DNA from: Tautonia plasticadhaerens
Lineage (GTDB): Bacteria; Planctomycetota; Planctomycetia; Isosphaerales; Isosphaeraceae
DNA: 64,000 bases
Reading direction: 5' to 3'
Assembly: GCF_007752535.1 (NCBI RefSeq)
Contig: NZ_CP036426.1
Coordinates: forward strand, 3,348,001-3,412,000
Below are positions 44,801-53,300 of the stretch, piece by piece; the first letter of the stretch is position 1; each line of letters begins with the position of its first letter. The translations under genes were made by a program, and so were the position numbers. The notes under the pieces are model-generated. The model was not told the origin of the DNA. It saw only the letters and a list, made by a program, of their open reading frames with translations, and ran no database searches.

Positions 44801-45366
44801 TGGACGTGGTAGCCGTTGTTCTGGATCTCGACGAAGACGTGCTCGGGCCCGAAGATGCGTTGATACCAGGAGAGGAGCTTCTCGGCCTGCTCGGTGCGGT
44901 CGTTGAGGATGAAGTCGGAGTACTCGGAGGAGACGCAGCCGGTGAGGCAGACCAGGCCCTCGGCGTGGCGTTCCAGGATCTCGTGGTCGATCCGGGGCTT
45001 GTAGTAGTAGCCCTCCAGGAAGGCGGCCGAGGAGAGCCGCATGAGGTTGCGGAACCCCTCGCCGGTGCGGGCGAGCAGCGTCAGGTGGAAATAGTTCTTC
45101 TTGTTGAGGACGCCGCCGGCGCCCTTGTCGGTGCGGTGCCGGGGGGCGACGTAGGCCTCCATGCCGACGATCGGCTTGATGCCGGCGGCCTTCGACTCGC
45201 GGAGGAACTCGACGGCGCCGTACATGTTGCCGTGGTCGGTGAGCGCGAGCGCCTCCATGCCCAGCGCCTTGGCCCGCCTCGTCAGCTCGGGCAGCCGGGA
45301 GCCGCCGTCGAGCAGGCTGTAGTGGCTGTGGCAGTGCAGGTGGACGAAGGGCGGGGCGCTGGGCAT
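41815..45366 (-). CDS. dnaE: DNA polymerase III alpha subunit
   Basis: The 1183-residue replicative polymerase has the N-terminal PHP domain (VHLHCHSHYSLLDGGSRLPE; LALTDHGNMYGAVEF), the polymerase core with the catalytic aspartates in PDIDIDLCQDRRYEV and the upstream GSACGALVAYALKLS, and GTHAAGVVIADRPL. The fingers domain has EETYGIMVYQEQVMRI and FGGYGFNKSHSTAYAL. The C-terminal OB domain (VVLGGILAGVKIKNV) follows. Length matches DnaE1. The ATG at 45366 follows GAGGTGAGCGAG. There is no imuA/imuB neighbour, so it is the main replicative enzyme rather than an error-prone DnaE2. Confidence 0.97.
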   Translation of the reverse strand: MPSAPPFVHLHCHSHYSLLDGGSRLPELTRRAKALGMEALALTDHGNMYGAVEFLRESKAAGIKPIVGMEAYVAPRHRTDKGAGGVLNKKNYFHLTLLARTGEGFRNLMRLSSAAFLEGYYYKPRIDHEILERHAEGLVCLTGCVSSEYSDFILNDRTEQAEKLLSWYQRIFGPEHVFVEIQNNGYHVQAEHLERSLDFARRRGLPLVATSDAHYLTKEDAESHDVLLCVSSGKTFDDPTRLKFDTQEYFVRSPEEMSAAMPGLDEALKQTQAIAESVEPNYESFGLGTRCFPAFDPPPSKTPDSYLRELCEEGLRERYGDPIPPEAKQRLDHELGIIARMGFSAYFLIVWDFVRYAHEQGIPTTARGSACGALVAYALKLSHVDPLTYDLLFERFLDPNRSEAPDIDIDLCQDRRYEVIEYVRKKYGEENVAQIGTFGTLKAKAAMTDVGRALGIPLAKVEAVKKLVPNVLNITLDEAIRKEPALKAEAERDPDIFRMLEFSRRLEGTVRNVGTHAAGVVIADRPLRDLCPLQKIPNKDKSKEVVSTQWDMGDVEKAGLLKVDFLGLRNLTSLSAAISMIRERYPERPLDLNALPLDDPDTFALLQRGETKGVFQLESAGIRDLLIKMKPDRFADIIATNALYRPGPLNGGMVDSYVNRKHGREPADYPHPVMKDVLEETYGIMVYQEQVMRILNRLGGIELSKAYATIKAISKKKTDVIAAGREAFLNGAVERGLDKAKAKEIFDLIEFFGGYGFNKSHSTAYALVAYQTAYLKSHYPTEYMAAVLSSEMDGSEREKFFVEHIDDCRRMGLAVLPPNINEGHVSFRPSPDHDHTILFGLGALKGVGYKAIESIIDARESGGPFTSLDDFCERVPPREVGQGVIEVLIKAGAFDCLGARRSQLLAVLPRAVQGGQARQEDRKRGQASLFDAFDAAVAVAEPETIVTTLPDVPELSDAERLAEEKKVLGFYMSSHPLTRHQGLIEAFRTHTVDQLAELPDKVEVVLGGILAGVKIKNVQRSRSGLTRMAKLSIEDLTGSTPAMLWPEEFAKAQDLVRDDLICFVRGQLSRQREPAELIVSRIIPIERAAGELCRGLVVRLTKGAHGEAELDRLGRVLGQYQGNLDVYFEVFGLAEAHRAVFRAGASWRVRHDDALIASLESALGPGTIRLLGHRGVAAPPSSC

Positions 45367-45742
45367 CTCGCTCACCTCGGTCGGCTCGGCGACAGGCCGG
45401 CGGTCGCGGCCTCGGTCGGGAAGGCGGGGCGGGCGCACGGACGGTCCGGGGCGGGGGGCATCCCGACGCGATCCGGCGGGGATGCGGCGGCCTCCTGCCG
45501 GCATCCCCCGGGCCGGCACTGCTGTACCGGCGAACACATCAACAGTGTACCGGATCCCCCCCGGGGCGGCCAGGCGCACGGACGTGCCGAAGCACGCCCG
45601 TCCAGTCAATCCTAGCTGGTATCGGCCGGGGCGCGAGGCCGAGTTCGGGGTTGTTCGGGGCCGGGGGGAGGGAACGTGACGGAGGGGGGATCGGGGAGGG
45701 ATCCGGCGGGGTGGGACGAAGGCCGGGGAGGGGGGGATCGCC
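45367..45742. promoter_or_regulatory. dnaE upstream region with a direct repeat
   Basis: The octamer TGTACCGG occurs at 45523-45530 and again at 45546-45553, 23 bases apart. This is about two turns of the helix and compatible with a tandem operator. It is placed about 160-190 bases upstream of the dnaE start. No known LexA or DnaA box is evident. The rest of the 376-base gap is featureless. Confidence 0.35.
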
Positions 45743-46228
45743 TCATCCCGGCCCGGACGGGGGGGCGAGGGGCACCCCGGCCGAGCGGAGCAAGGCGTCG
45801 AAGACGGGCTGGGGGGAGCGATCGGTGGTGCCGGACGCGGAGGACTCGCCGCGATGGGAGACGAACTGGAGGCACTCGAAGCAGATGACGTAGTCGACCA
45901 CCTCGCCCCCGATCCGCTCGACCTGGAGGCCGTGGCGGGGCCAGAAGCAATCGACCACCGTCCCCCCCCGGGCGACCCCGTTGTTGAAGGCGTCGATCAG
46001 CACCGAGGCGCGGTCGGCCTGCTCGACGTGGACGAGCCCCAGGACGGGATAACCGCGGAAGGAGGCAAGCGAAGGATCCCCGTCGGCCGGCGGGGCCGGG
46101 ACGGGATCGAGGGCGTAGAGCGTCACCCGGCGGACCTGGTCGGGGTCGACCTCCGGGTCGGATCCACACCCGGAGAGCCCCGCCGCCAGGCCGAGGAGGC
46201 CCAGTCGGAGCAGGGCGATCGGACGCAT
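45743..46228 (-). CDS. Lipoprotein of unknown function
   Basis: The 161-residue predicted lipoprotein starts MRPIALLRLGLLGLAAGLSG, with lipobox GLSGC. The mature domain has VRRVTLYALDP, FRGYPVLGLVHVEQADRASV and LIDAFNNGVARGGTVVDCFW, and a late CFEC pair. The ATG at 46228 is chosen because AAGGGGG lies about six bases upstream; the ATG at 46234 overlaps that site. Similar exported proteins are common in planctomycetes but uncharacterised. It is followed by dnaE in the same direction after 376 bases. Confidence 0.75.
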   Translation of the reverse strand: MRPIALLRLGLLGLAAGLSGCGSDPEVDPDQVRRVTLYALDPVPAPPADGDPSLASFRGYPVLGLVHVEQADRASVLIDAFNNGVARGGTVVDCFWPRHGLQVERIGGEVVDYVICFECLQFVSHRGESSASGTTDRSPQPVFDALLRSAGVPLAPPSGPG

Positions 46229-46322
46229 GAGCATCCCCCTTCTCCACCCGGTCCGGTCCGGCCCGATGTGGGAACTCGACCGGCGAGATGGGCGGAACGC
46301 GACACGATGACGGGTTTGGCCA

Positions 46323-46591
46323 TCAATGCTGGTTCAAGGGACGATCAGACTCGGCGTGCGAGCCGATCCAGAACCAGGAGACGTCATCGCCTTCTCGCAC
46401 GCCCACCGCCCGAGAATGCAGCCGACGCGGGCCGAGAAGACTCGGGCGGACGGGATGAACTCGGCGAAAACGAAGGCTCGGGTGATGCGGATCTTGCCGG
46501 AAGAGGGCATCGGCGTGACGGGCCTGCGCCGAACCTTCCCGGGCAATGGCCGGTAAAGGGCCAGGAATTCCGGCAGGAGGAACGAGTTCAT
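46323..46591 (-). pseudogene. Degenerate ParE/RelE-like toxin gene
   Basis: The N-terminus MNSFLLPEFLALYRPLPGKV matches the small toxins of the RelE/ParE type. The rest of the domain is scattered over two frames: QARHADALFRQDPHHPSLRF in one, VFSARVGC in another, then RAVGVREGDDVSWFWIGSHA in the first. Three single-base indels, near 46545, 46466 and 46412, restore one continuous toxin of about 90 residues. Its ATG overlaps the antitoxin stop by four bases. The toxin is therefore inactive unless the reads contain errors. Confidence 0.7.
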
Positions 46592-46812
46592 CGTCCTTCG
46601 GGGTCGAGCGGCCGGGCCCGCCCCTGCTTCGCCCCGTCCAGCGCCCGATCGGCCAGGCGAGCGAGGAGCTCGGCCGATTCCGGCCGGTCGAACAACTCAT
46701 CCCAGTGCCGCTCGGGCTCGATCTCCTGGAGGATGATCGATGCGAGTGCCTCCTGCTCGGGCTCGGGGAGCTGTCGGGGCTTCTGGATCGCCTGCTCCAT
46801 CAGCTCGGACAT
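46588..46812 (-). CDS. Antitoxin-like protein
   Basis: The 74-residue protein starts MSELMEQAIQKPRQLPEPEQ and continues EALASIILQEIEPERHWDEL, a helical, acidic antitoxin type often found in front of RelE/ParE-like toxins. The C-terminal half (LLARLADRALDGAKQGRARP) would wrap around the toxin. Its stop overlaps the start of the degenerate toxin gene downstream (TGA in ATGA). With the toxin broken it is a solitary antitoxin. Confidence 0.75.
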   Translation of the reverse strand: MSELMEQAIQKPRQLPEPEQEALASIILQEIEPERHWDELFDRPESAELLARLADRALDGAKQGRARPLDPEGR

Positions 46813-47017
46813 TACCGATCCCCTTTTTTCGGCGGGCGATCTTGCCTCCATCCAGCATACTTCGCCAACCCGCCCCGGCCCAGCCGGGAGCGGGCCGCCG
46901 GGCTCGGGGATCCTGGCCACGAGGGCGCCGGCCGCCCGTTGGTCGGGGGAGACGGCGACCGGGGGCGCGGCATCCGCCGCGCCCGGGAGACGGCAACGGC
47001 CGTGGGAGGGGCCCGGC

Positions 47018-47347
47018 TCAGACGGGGACCAGCTCGCCATCGGGCTCGGAGGCGGGGACTCGGATGGCCGGGACCTCGCCGGAGCTATCGGGCTCGTCGG
47101 CGGGCTCGCCGTCCCCCTTGCCGAGGCCCTGGACGAGGGCGCCGAGCTGCAAGGCGAGCAGGCGGTCGGAGGGGGTCTGCCCCCGGAGCAGTTCCAGGAA
47201 GGCCTCGGCGCCGATGATCACGGCCTTGGGCTTGCTGTGGATGGTCAGGACGTATCGGCTGTCGGTGTCTTCCAGCTTCTCGAGGACCTTGGGCAGGTCT
47301 CGGTGCAGCTCGCGACTGCCGATGAAGCGGACGCGGGACTGGGGCAT
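47018..47347 (-). CDS. Phd/YefM-type antitoxin
   Basis: The 109-residue protein starts MPQSRVRFIGSRELHRDLPK. It has the Phd/YefM pattern: an N-terminal DNA-binding module with SRELHRDLPKVLEKLEDTDS, then RYVLTIHSKPKAVIIGAEAF and LELL. Such proteins repress their own promoter and neutralise a Doc/YoeB/RelE toxin. No toxin gene follows directly: the next gene downstream is the antitoxin at 46588, over 200 bases away. It therefore looks like an orphan, possibly acting with the broken module beside it. Confidence 0.75.
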   Translation of the reverse strand: MPQSRVRFIGSRELHRDLPKVLEKLEDTDSRYVLTIHSKPKAVIIGAEAFLELLRGQTPSDRLLALQLGALVQGLGKGDGEPADEPDSSGEVPAIRVPASEPDGELVPV

Positions 47348-47533
47348 TGATTCCTCTTGGCCGTGGTCGGCCGGATGGGTCGGGGGCGGAGCGCCCGAAG
47401 GGCTCGGACGGCGCTCCCCTTACTCGCGATGTGCGAGTTGAATGGTACCGGGAGGCCCCCGGCCCGTCAATCGACCCTGGACCGGGAGGCGGACACTTCA
47501 TCGAAGTTTTATGGCAGCCGGCGGCGGGGCCGG

Positions 47534-49429
47534 TCAGGGGCGTGCCGATCCGGCTTCCGGGTCCCCCTCGCCCTCGGCCGGGTCGGCGGGCGGGGCGGCG
47601 TCGGGGGCGTCGTCCGGGGAGCCTCGGGCCGGTGCCGGCTCGGGGTCCGGCTCGGCCCGGGGCCGGGTCGACCCGGCGTCGGCGTCATCGTCGGGGGCGG
47701 TGAGGTCGCCGGAGTTGAGGCGATCCAGGGCGGCGTCGGCCTGGGAGATGAGCTGGAGGAACTCGGCGTCCCCCCGGGCGGGGGTGGCGTAGGAGGCGAT
47801 GAGCTGGCGGAGCTGGGTGCGGACGGCCTCCTCGGGCAGGCCGCTTCGCAGGCCCATCATGGCCTGTCGGAAGAGGTTGGCGGCGGTGAGCTTCTGCTCC
47901 CGGAGGGCCTCCAGCGACTCCTCGCGCTTCTCCCGGCCGAGCATCACCCAGCCGCGCTGCTCGGGGTCGTCCCGGCGTTCGAGGGCGGCGACGAAGAGCG
48001 ACCACTTCTCGGCGACCAGGGCGTTCTGGCCGAGGGTGACGAAGGGGGTGATCTCCGAGATCGTGGTCTTGTACAGGGCCTCGACCGGCCGGTCGGGCCG
48101 GGGTCGGCCGAGGTTGGTGGGGCTCTCCAGCTGGACGGCCCGCCCCCGGGCCTCGTCCAGGGCGATCCGCTCCCGGAGTTCGGCGAACTGGTCGCCGTAG
48201 GGATGGTCGGGGAACCGGCGCTCGATGGGCTCGACGTAGCGGTCCAGGGCGATCTTCCAGTCGGCCCGGCTGTCGGACTTCATCAGGGGCTCGGCCCGGG
48301 CGTGGAGGGCCTCCAGGCTCGGCGGCCAGAGCAGGTAGGCGGCCAGGGCGACCAGGCCGACCAGGGCGGTGCCCAGCCCGGCGGTCTCGAGGGCCCGGCG
48401 TCGGCGCTCGGCGGTGTCCCGCTCGGCCACGCGGGCCTTCGAGGAGGGGGGCTTGCGCAGGCGGGTGCCGGTGGCGCCGCCCCGGGAGGGGTGGATCGGG
48501 CCGAAGTCGCCGTTGGAGGGGGCGAGGACGACGCCCCCGGCGTCGGCCACCTGCTTGCGGCCCTTGTCGAAGGCCATGGGGACGCGGTCCCCCCGGCCGG
48601 CCTGGGCGCGAAGGTCTTCCAGCAGGTGGGCGACCTGGGAGGCGTCCCAGGGGCGGTCGGGGGGGTCCTTGGCCATGAGCTGGACGACCAGGTCGTCCAG
48701 GGCCCGGGGCACGTCGGGGGTCTTGCCGCTGGGCCGGGGGGGGGGCTCGGCCATGTGGGAGTGCATCAGGACGACGGCGCTCTTGCCCTCGAAGGGGGGC
48801 TTGCCGGCGAGCATCTGGTAGAGCAGGCAGCCCAGGGCGTAGAGGTCGGTCTTGTGGCTGATGCCGGGGGTGCCCCGGATCTGCTCCGGGGCCATGTAGG
48901 CGGCGGTGCCCAGGGTCCGGCCGGTCCGGGTGAGGTTGACCGTGGCGTCCAGGTCCTTGGCGATGCCGAAGTCGGTCAGCTTGATCCGGTGGTCCCGGGT
49001 GATCATGATGTTCGACGGCTTCAGGTCGCGGTGCACGACCTGGTGGTCGTGGGCGTACTGCAACGCCTGGCAGAGCTGGATGCCGAACTCGACCACCTGC
49101 TCCCAGCCCAGGAAGCCCTCGCGCTCGATCAGGTCGTCGAGGGTCTCCCCCTCGACGAACTCCATCGCGTAGTAATACGTGCCCTGGTACTTGCCGTGGG
49201 CGTAGTAGCGGACGATGTTCGGGTGGCGGAGCTGGGCGAGGATCTCCGCCTCGCGCTGGAACCGCTTCAGGGCCAGGTCGCGTTCCAGGAAGTCGGCCGA
49301 GACGACCTTGACGGCGGCCGTGCGGGCCCGGCCGTCCTTGAGCGCCTGGGAGGCCTTGAAGACCTCCCCCATCGCCCCGGCGCCGATCTTCGATTCGAGC
49401 AGGAAGGAGCCGAGCCGCTGGCCGATCAT
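47534..49429 (-). CDS. Ser/Thr protein kinase (Hanks type) with membrane anchor
   Basis: The 631-residue kinase has all key motifs: glycine loop GAGAMGEV (residues 16-23), catalytic Lys41 in AVKVV, HRDLKPSN with Asp135, DFG at 153-155, APE in AAYMAPEQI, and LYALGCLLYQML. A single membrane helix (TALVGLVALAAYLLW) near residues 350-370 separates it from an extracytoplasmic helical region of about 180 residues that resembles TPR/solenoid sequence. The acidic, Pro-rich tail ends the protein. Start 49429 gives MIGQRLGSFLLESKIG, which begins the kinase domain. The substrate is unknown. Confidence 0.93.
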   Translation of the reverse strand: MIGQRLGSFLLESKIGAGAMGEVFKASQALKDGRARTAAVKVVSADFLERDLALKRFQREAEILAQLRHPNIVRYYAHGKYQGTYYYAMEFVEGETLDDLIEREGFLGWEQVVEFGIQLCQALQYAHDHQVVHRDLKPSNIMITRDHRIKLTDFGIAKDLDATVNLTRTGRTLGTAAYMAPEQIRGTPGISHKTDLYALGCLLYQMLAGKPPFEGKSAVVLMHSHMAEPPPRPSGKTPDVPRALDDLVVQLMAKDPPDRPWDASQVAHLLEDLRAQAGRGDRVPMAFDKGRKQVADAGGVVLAPSNGDFGPIHPSRGGATGTRLRKPPSSKARVAERDTAERRRRALETAGLGTALVGLVALAAYLLWPPSLEALHARAEPLMKSDSRADWKIALDRYVEPIERRFPDHPYGDQFAELRERIALDEARGRAVQLESPTNLGRPRPDRPVEALYKTTISEITPFVTLGQNALVAEKWSLFVAALERRDDPEQRGWVMLGREKREESLEALREQKLTAANLFRQAMMGLRSGLPEEAVRTQLRQLIASYATPARGDAEFLQLISQADAALDRLNSGDLTAPDDDADAGSTRPRAEPDPEPAPARGSPDDAPDAAPPADPAEGEGDPEAGSARP

Positions 49430-49676
49430 GGTGCCAACCTGGTGCGGGCGGTGCGAAGTCCGATCGGCCGGGGCCGGGGCCGGGGGGCCGATCGGCCGAC
49501 GCCGGGCGGCACGCCGTCGGGCCGTCCGGCCGTCCGGCCGTCAACGCCGTCCCAGTATAAGGGGGAGGCGATCGGCGATCGAGCCCCGGGACCTCGAAAA
49601 CGCGGCGGGGTCGCCCGGGGGCGTCGGGGCCGTTCGGGGCGGCCGAGCCGGGGGGGGCGCCGGCCCCCGGCCGGCG

Positions 49677-50231
49677 TCAGTCGAAGAACCGGCGGACGGC
49701 CACGCGGAAGTCGCCGAGCAGGTCGGGGACGGTCAGCTCCTCCTCGGGCCCGAGGATCCGGGGGGGCTGGTCGACCCGGTAGACCTGGGCCGATCGGGCG
49801 TCCGGGTCGAGGACGACGACCGCGACGACCCCGGCGTTGAGGTATTCCGTGACCTTGGCCAGCAGGTCCGGCCAGCGGTCGCCGGGGGAGCGGACCTCGA
49901 CGACCAGCTCGGGCACCTCCGGGCCGTAGGACTGCGGCAGCGGCCCCCTCGGCAGCCGGGCATACGAGTAGAAGGCGACGTCGGCGCCCCGGACCGTGTC
50001 GGGGTCGCGCCCGGTGATCACGCCGGCGTCGTTGCTGAGGACGTGGCCGAGGTCGTGCTCGTCGACGTGCTGACGGATCAGGAAATACGACTGCCCGCAG
50101 ACCTGCCCGTGGCGTCGATTCGGCGGCGGCATCCGGACGATCCTCCCCCGGACGAGTTCCTCGGGATGGCCCGGGTCGGGCCTCGATCCGAACTGCTCGG
50201 CGGTCCACGTCGATGCGGCGGCCGTCGCCAT
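49677..50231 (-). CDS. Uma2-family (DUF820) nuclease-like protein
   Basis: The 184-residue protein has the PD-(D/E)XK fold of the Uma2 family: TAEQFGSRPDPGHPEELVRG near the start, GADVAFYSY near 85, PELVVEVRSPGDRWPDLLAK (the E-V-x-S-P motif) near 110 and YLNAGVVAVVVLDPDARSAQ. The start at 50231 (MATAAASTW) gives the usual N-terminus. The family is abundant in cyanobacteria and planctomycetes; the function is unclear and nuclease activity is unproven. It lies between two Ser/Thr kinase genes on the same strand. Confidence 0.92.
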   Translation of the reverse strand: MATAAASTWTAEQFGSRPDPGHPEELVRGRIVRMPPPNRRHGQVCGQSYFLIRQHVDEHDLGHVLSNDAGVITGRDPDTVRGADVAFYSYARLPRGPLPQSYGPEVPELVVEVRSPGDRWPDLLAKVTEYLNAGVVAVVVLDPDARSAQVYRVDQPPRILGPEEELTVPDLLGDFRVAVRRFFD

Positions 50232-50311
50232 CGGGCACCTCCCCGGTTGCGGCCCTGGTCTCCTCCCCGATTCTCGCCGATCGCCCGCCATGCTTCCAGC
50301 CCGGGCGAGCC

Positions 50312-53300
50312 TCAGCGGGCGAAGGGCTCGGCCGGGAAGGCGAGATCCGCGAGCAGGGCCCGGAAGTCGTCCCGGCCTCGGAGGGGGTCGAGGGCGGCGT
50401 CGCCCCGGAGATCGTCGAGGCCCCGGTCGCCGGACCGGGTCGCCCGCCGGAGGTCCGAGACGGCCGATCGGGCCAGGGCCTCCCCCTCGGGGCCCGGGAT
50501 CCCCGACCCGGGCCGGGCGGCGACCCCGGCAAGGAGGGATCGGCCGCAGGCCAGCTGGTAGAGGGTCTCGGGGGTCGGGGTGACCTGCTCCAGGACCGCG
50601 ACCGCCCGGCGGTGCTCTTCGATCGCCCCGGCGAGGTCCCCGTCGCGCGTCAAGGTCCTCCCCAGGACGTTATGGGCGTAGGAGAGATCGCGCCGATAGG
50701 AGTCGTCGCCGGGGTGGTCCTCGGCCAGCCGCCGGCAGACCGCCGCCGCCTCCCGGTACGCCTCCAGCTCCCCGGCCGGCCGGCCCAGCTTCGCCTGGAG
50801 CGAGCCGAGGTGATCCAGGGTGTAGGCCTGGAGCCTCCGGAGGTCGACGAAGTCGGGATTGTCCTCGATGAGCCTGCGGCGGAGATCCGCCGATTCTCGG
50901 ATCGCCTCCAGCGCCTCGGCCGGCCGCCCGGCCCGATCCAGCAGCTCGCCGATCGAGTAGCAGACCCACGACAGCCTGTCCCGGAACTCGGTCCTCCGGG
51001 GGCTGCGCCCGACCAGTTCGAGGAGGATCTCCCGCGCCTCCTCGTACGACGCCAACGCCTCGGCCGGCGTCCCGAGCTGGGCCCCCAGCATGCCCACGTT
51101 GATGAGGGTGGCCGCCAGGAGTTCCCGGGAATCGGTGAGATCGGGGTGCTCCTCGGCCAGCGGGCGGAGGATCGCCAGCGCCTCGCGGTACGACTCCTTC
51201 GCCCGGCCCGGCTGCCCGGTCCTCGCCGCCAACCATCCGAGGTTCAGGTGGTTGACCGCTAGGCTGTTGCGGAACTTGACGACGGCGGGGTTCTCGTCGA
51301 CCAGCGTGCGACGGAGTCCCAGCATCTCGAGGTAGGGGCCCTGCGCCTCGTCCGTCTCCCCGGCCCGCTCCAGCATCGTGCCGATGCTGTTGAGGGCGTC
51401 GGCGAGCCGATCCCGGAAGTCGGTGACGGCGGGGTTCTCGTCGGCGAGCGAGCGGAGGATCGCCGACGCCTCGCGGAAGGACGCCAGGGCGTCGCCCTCC
51501 TGGCCGCGCCGGGCGAGGTGGAAGCCGATCTGAGTGTGGCCGATCGCGAGTCGGCTGCGGAACCCGGTGTCGGCGGGGTGGTCGTCCGCCAGCGTCCCCC
51601 AGATCGCCATCGCCTCGCGGTACGACTCCATGGCCTCGGCGGACTCCCCGACGCTCCCTCGGAGATGGCCGAAGCCCAGGAGGCTCCCCGCCAGGCGGTC
51701 CTGGCCGTCGGTGGCGGCGGGGTCGGCCTCGACCAGCCTCCGCCGGATCGCCAGCGCCTCGCGGTATTCGGCCGAGGCCTCGGCCAGCTCGCCCGTGGCC
51801 GAGAGGACGTCGGCCGTCCCGTGACGGGTGGCGCCCAGGACTTCCAGGGCCTCGTCGGACGCACTCGGGCCGTCGGCCGGCGTCCCGAGCAGCGCCCGGG
51901 CCTCCGCGAACGCCGAGAGGGCCCCGGCGCTGTCCCCCGTCGCGTGGGCCAGCCTCCCGGTGGCGTTGAGGCTGCGGGCCAGGTCGAGCGTCGCCTCGGC
52001 GTCGGCCTCGGCATCGGAGGCCAGCCCGCGGCGGATCGCCAGGGCCTTGCGATGCACGGCCAGGGCCTCGGTCTGGATGCCGATGGCCTCGGTCAGCTCT
52101 CCCAGCTCGAAGTAGGACCGCCCGAGGATCCCCCGGGAGTCGCGGTCGGTCTGGCCCCGGAGCAGCGCCTCCAGCTTCTCGTAGAACCCGGCGGCCGAGC
52201 GGAGCAGCTTGTCCCGGAGCCCCTTCAGCTCCGCGCCCTTGAGCATGTCGTCCTCGTTGACGCCGTCCTGGAAGGCCCGGATCGCCTCCCGGGCCAGCTC
52301 GAAGCGGGCCTCGACCCGGGCGTTGGCCCGCTCCAGCTCGGCGTTGGCCTCCGTCACGAGGTCGTTGGCCCGGGTCAGCTCGACGTTCTTGGAGGCCAGC
52401 GCGCCGTTGGCCCGCGCCTGCACGGCGGCGACGGCCCCCAGCCCGGCCAGCCCGGCCACCAGGGCCACCGCCGCGGCGATCACCGCCGTCCGGTGCCGCT
52501 TCGCCCGACGCCGGGCCCGGCGGGCGAACGGCTCCCGGTAGCAGGCCACCGGCTCGTCTGCCGCCCAGCGGTCGACGTCCTCGGCCAGCTCCCGGCAGCT
52601 GGCGTAACGGTCCTCCGGCCTCGTCGCCATCGCCTTCAGGCAGACCGCCTCCAGGGCCGGGTCGATCGAGGGGTCGAGCGCCCGGGGGGCCGGGAACGCG
52701 CCGAGCCGGACCCGGCGGAGCACCGAGCCGGCGTCCCCCTCGAAGGCCGCCTTCCCCGTCATGAGGTGGTAGAGGGTGGCCCCGAGGCTGTAGACGTCGG
52801 AGCGGGGGCCCAGCGCCTCCAGGTCGCCCCGGGCCTGCTCGGGGCTCATGTAGGCGGGGGTGCCCAGCGCCGTGCCCGGCACGGTCTCCGACGAGTCGCC
52901 GGCCGAGGGGGGCCTGAGGGTCCGCTCCTCGGCCAGCCCGGCCCCCGCCGATCGGCCCTGGGCCCGGGCCAGGCCCCAGTCGACGACCAGGGTCTCGCCG
53001 TGCGTGCCGACGATGACGTTGCCGGGCTTGATGTCCCGGTGCAGCACGCCCCGGGAATGGGCGTACTCGATCGCGTTGCAGACGTCGGTGAACCGCCTCA
53101 GGAGGTGGCGAAGCTCCAGCGATCGGCGGCCGGGGTCGGCCTTCGACGCGGGATCGTCGTGGAACCGGATGATGGCCTGCTTGAGGCTGTCTCCCCTGAT
53201 GAATCGCATGGCGTAGTAGGGGCGGCCGTCCCGGTAGGCCCCCAGGCCGTAGACCGGGACGATGCCGGGGTGCTCCAGGCCGCCGGTGATCTCGGCCTCG

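Noticed and set aside
41536-45615. Long plus-strand frame antisense to dnaE
   Set aside because: It is rich in Val/Glu/Gly/Leu, as expected for the complement of a GC-rich gene, and has no domain. dnaE on the minus strand explains the sequence fully.
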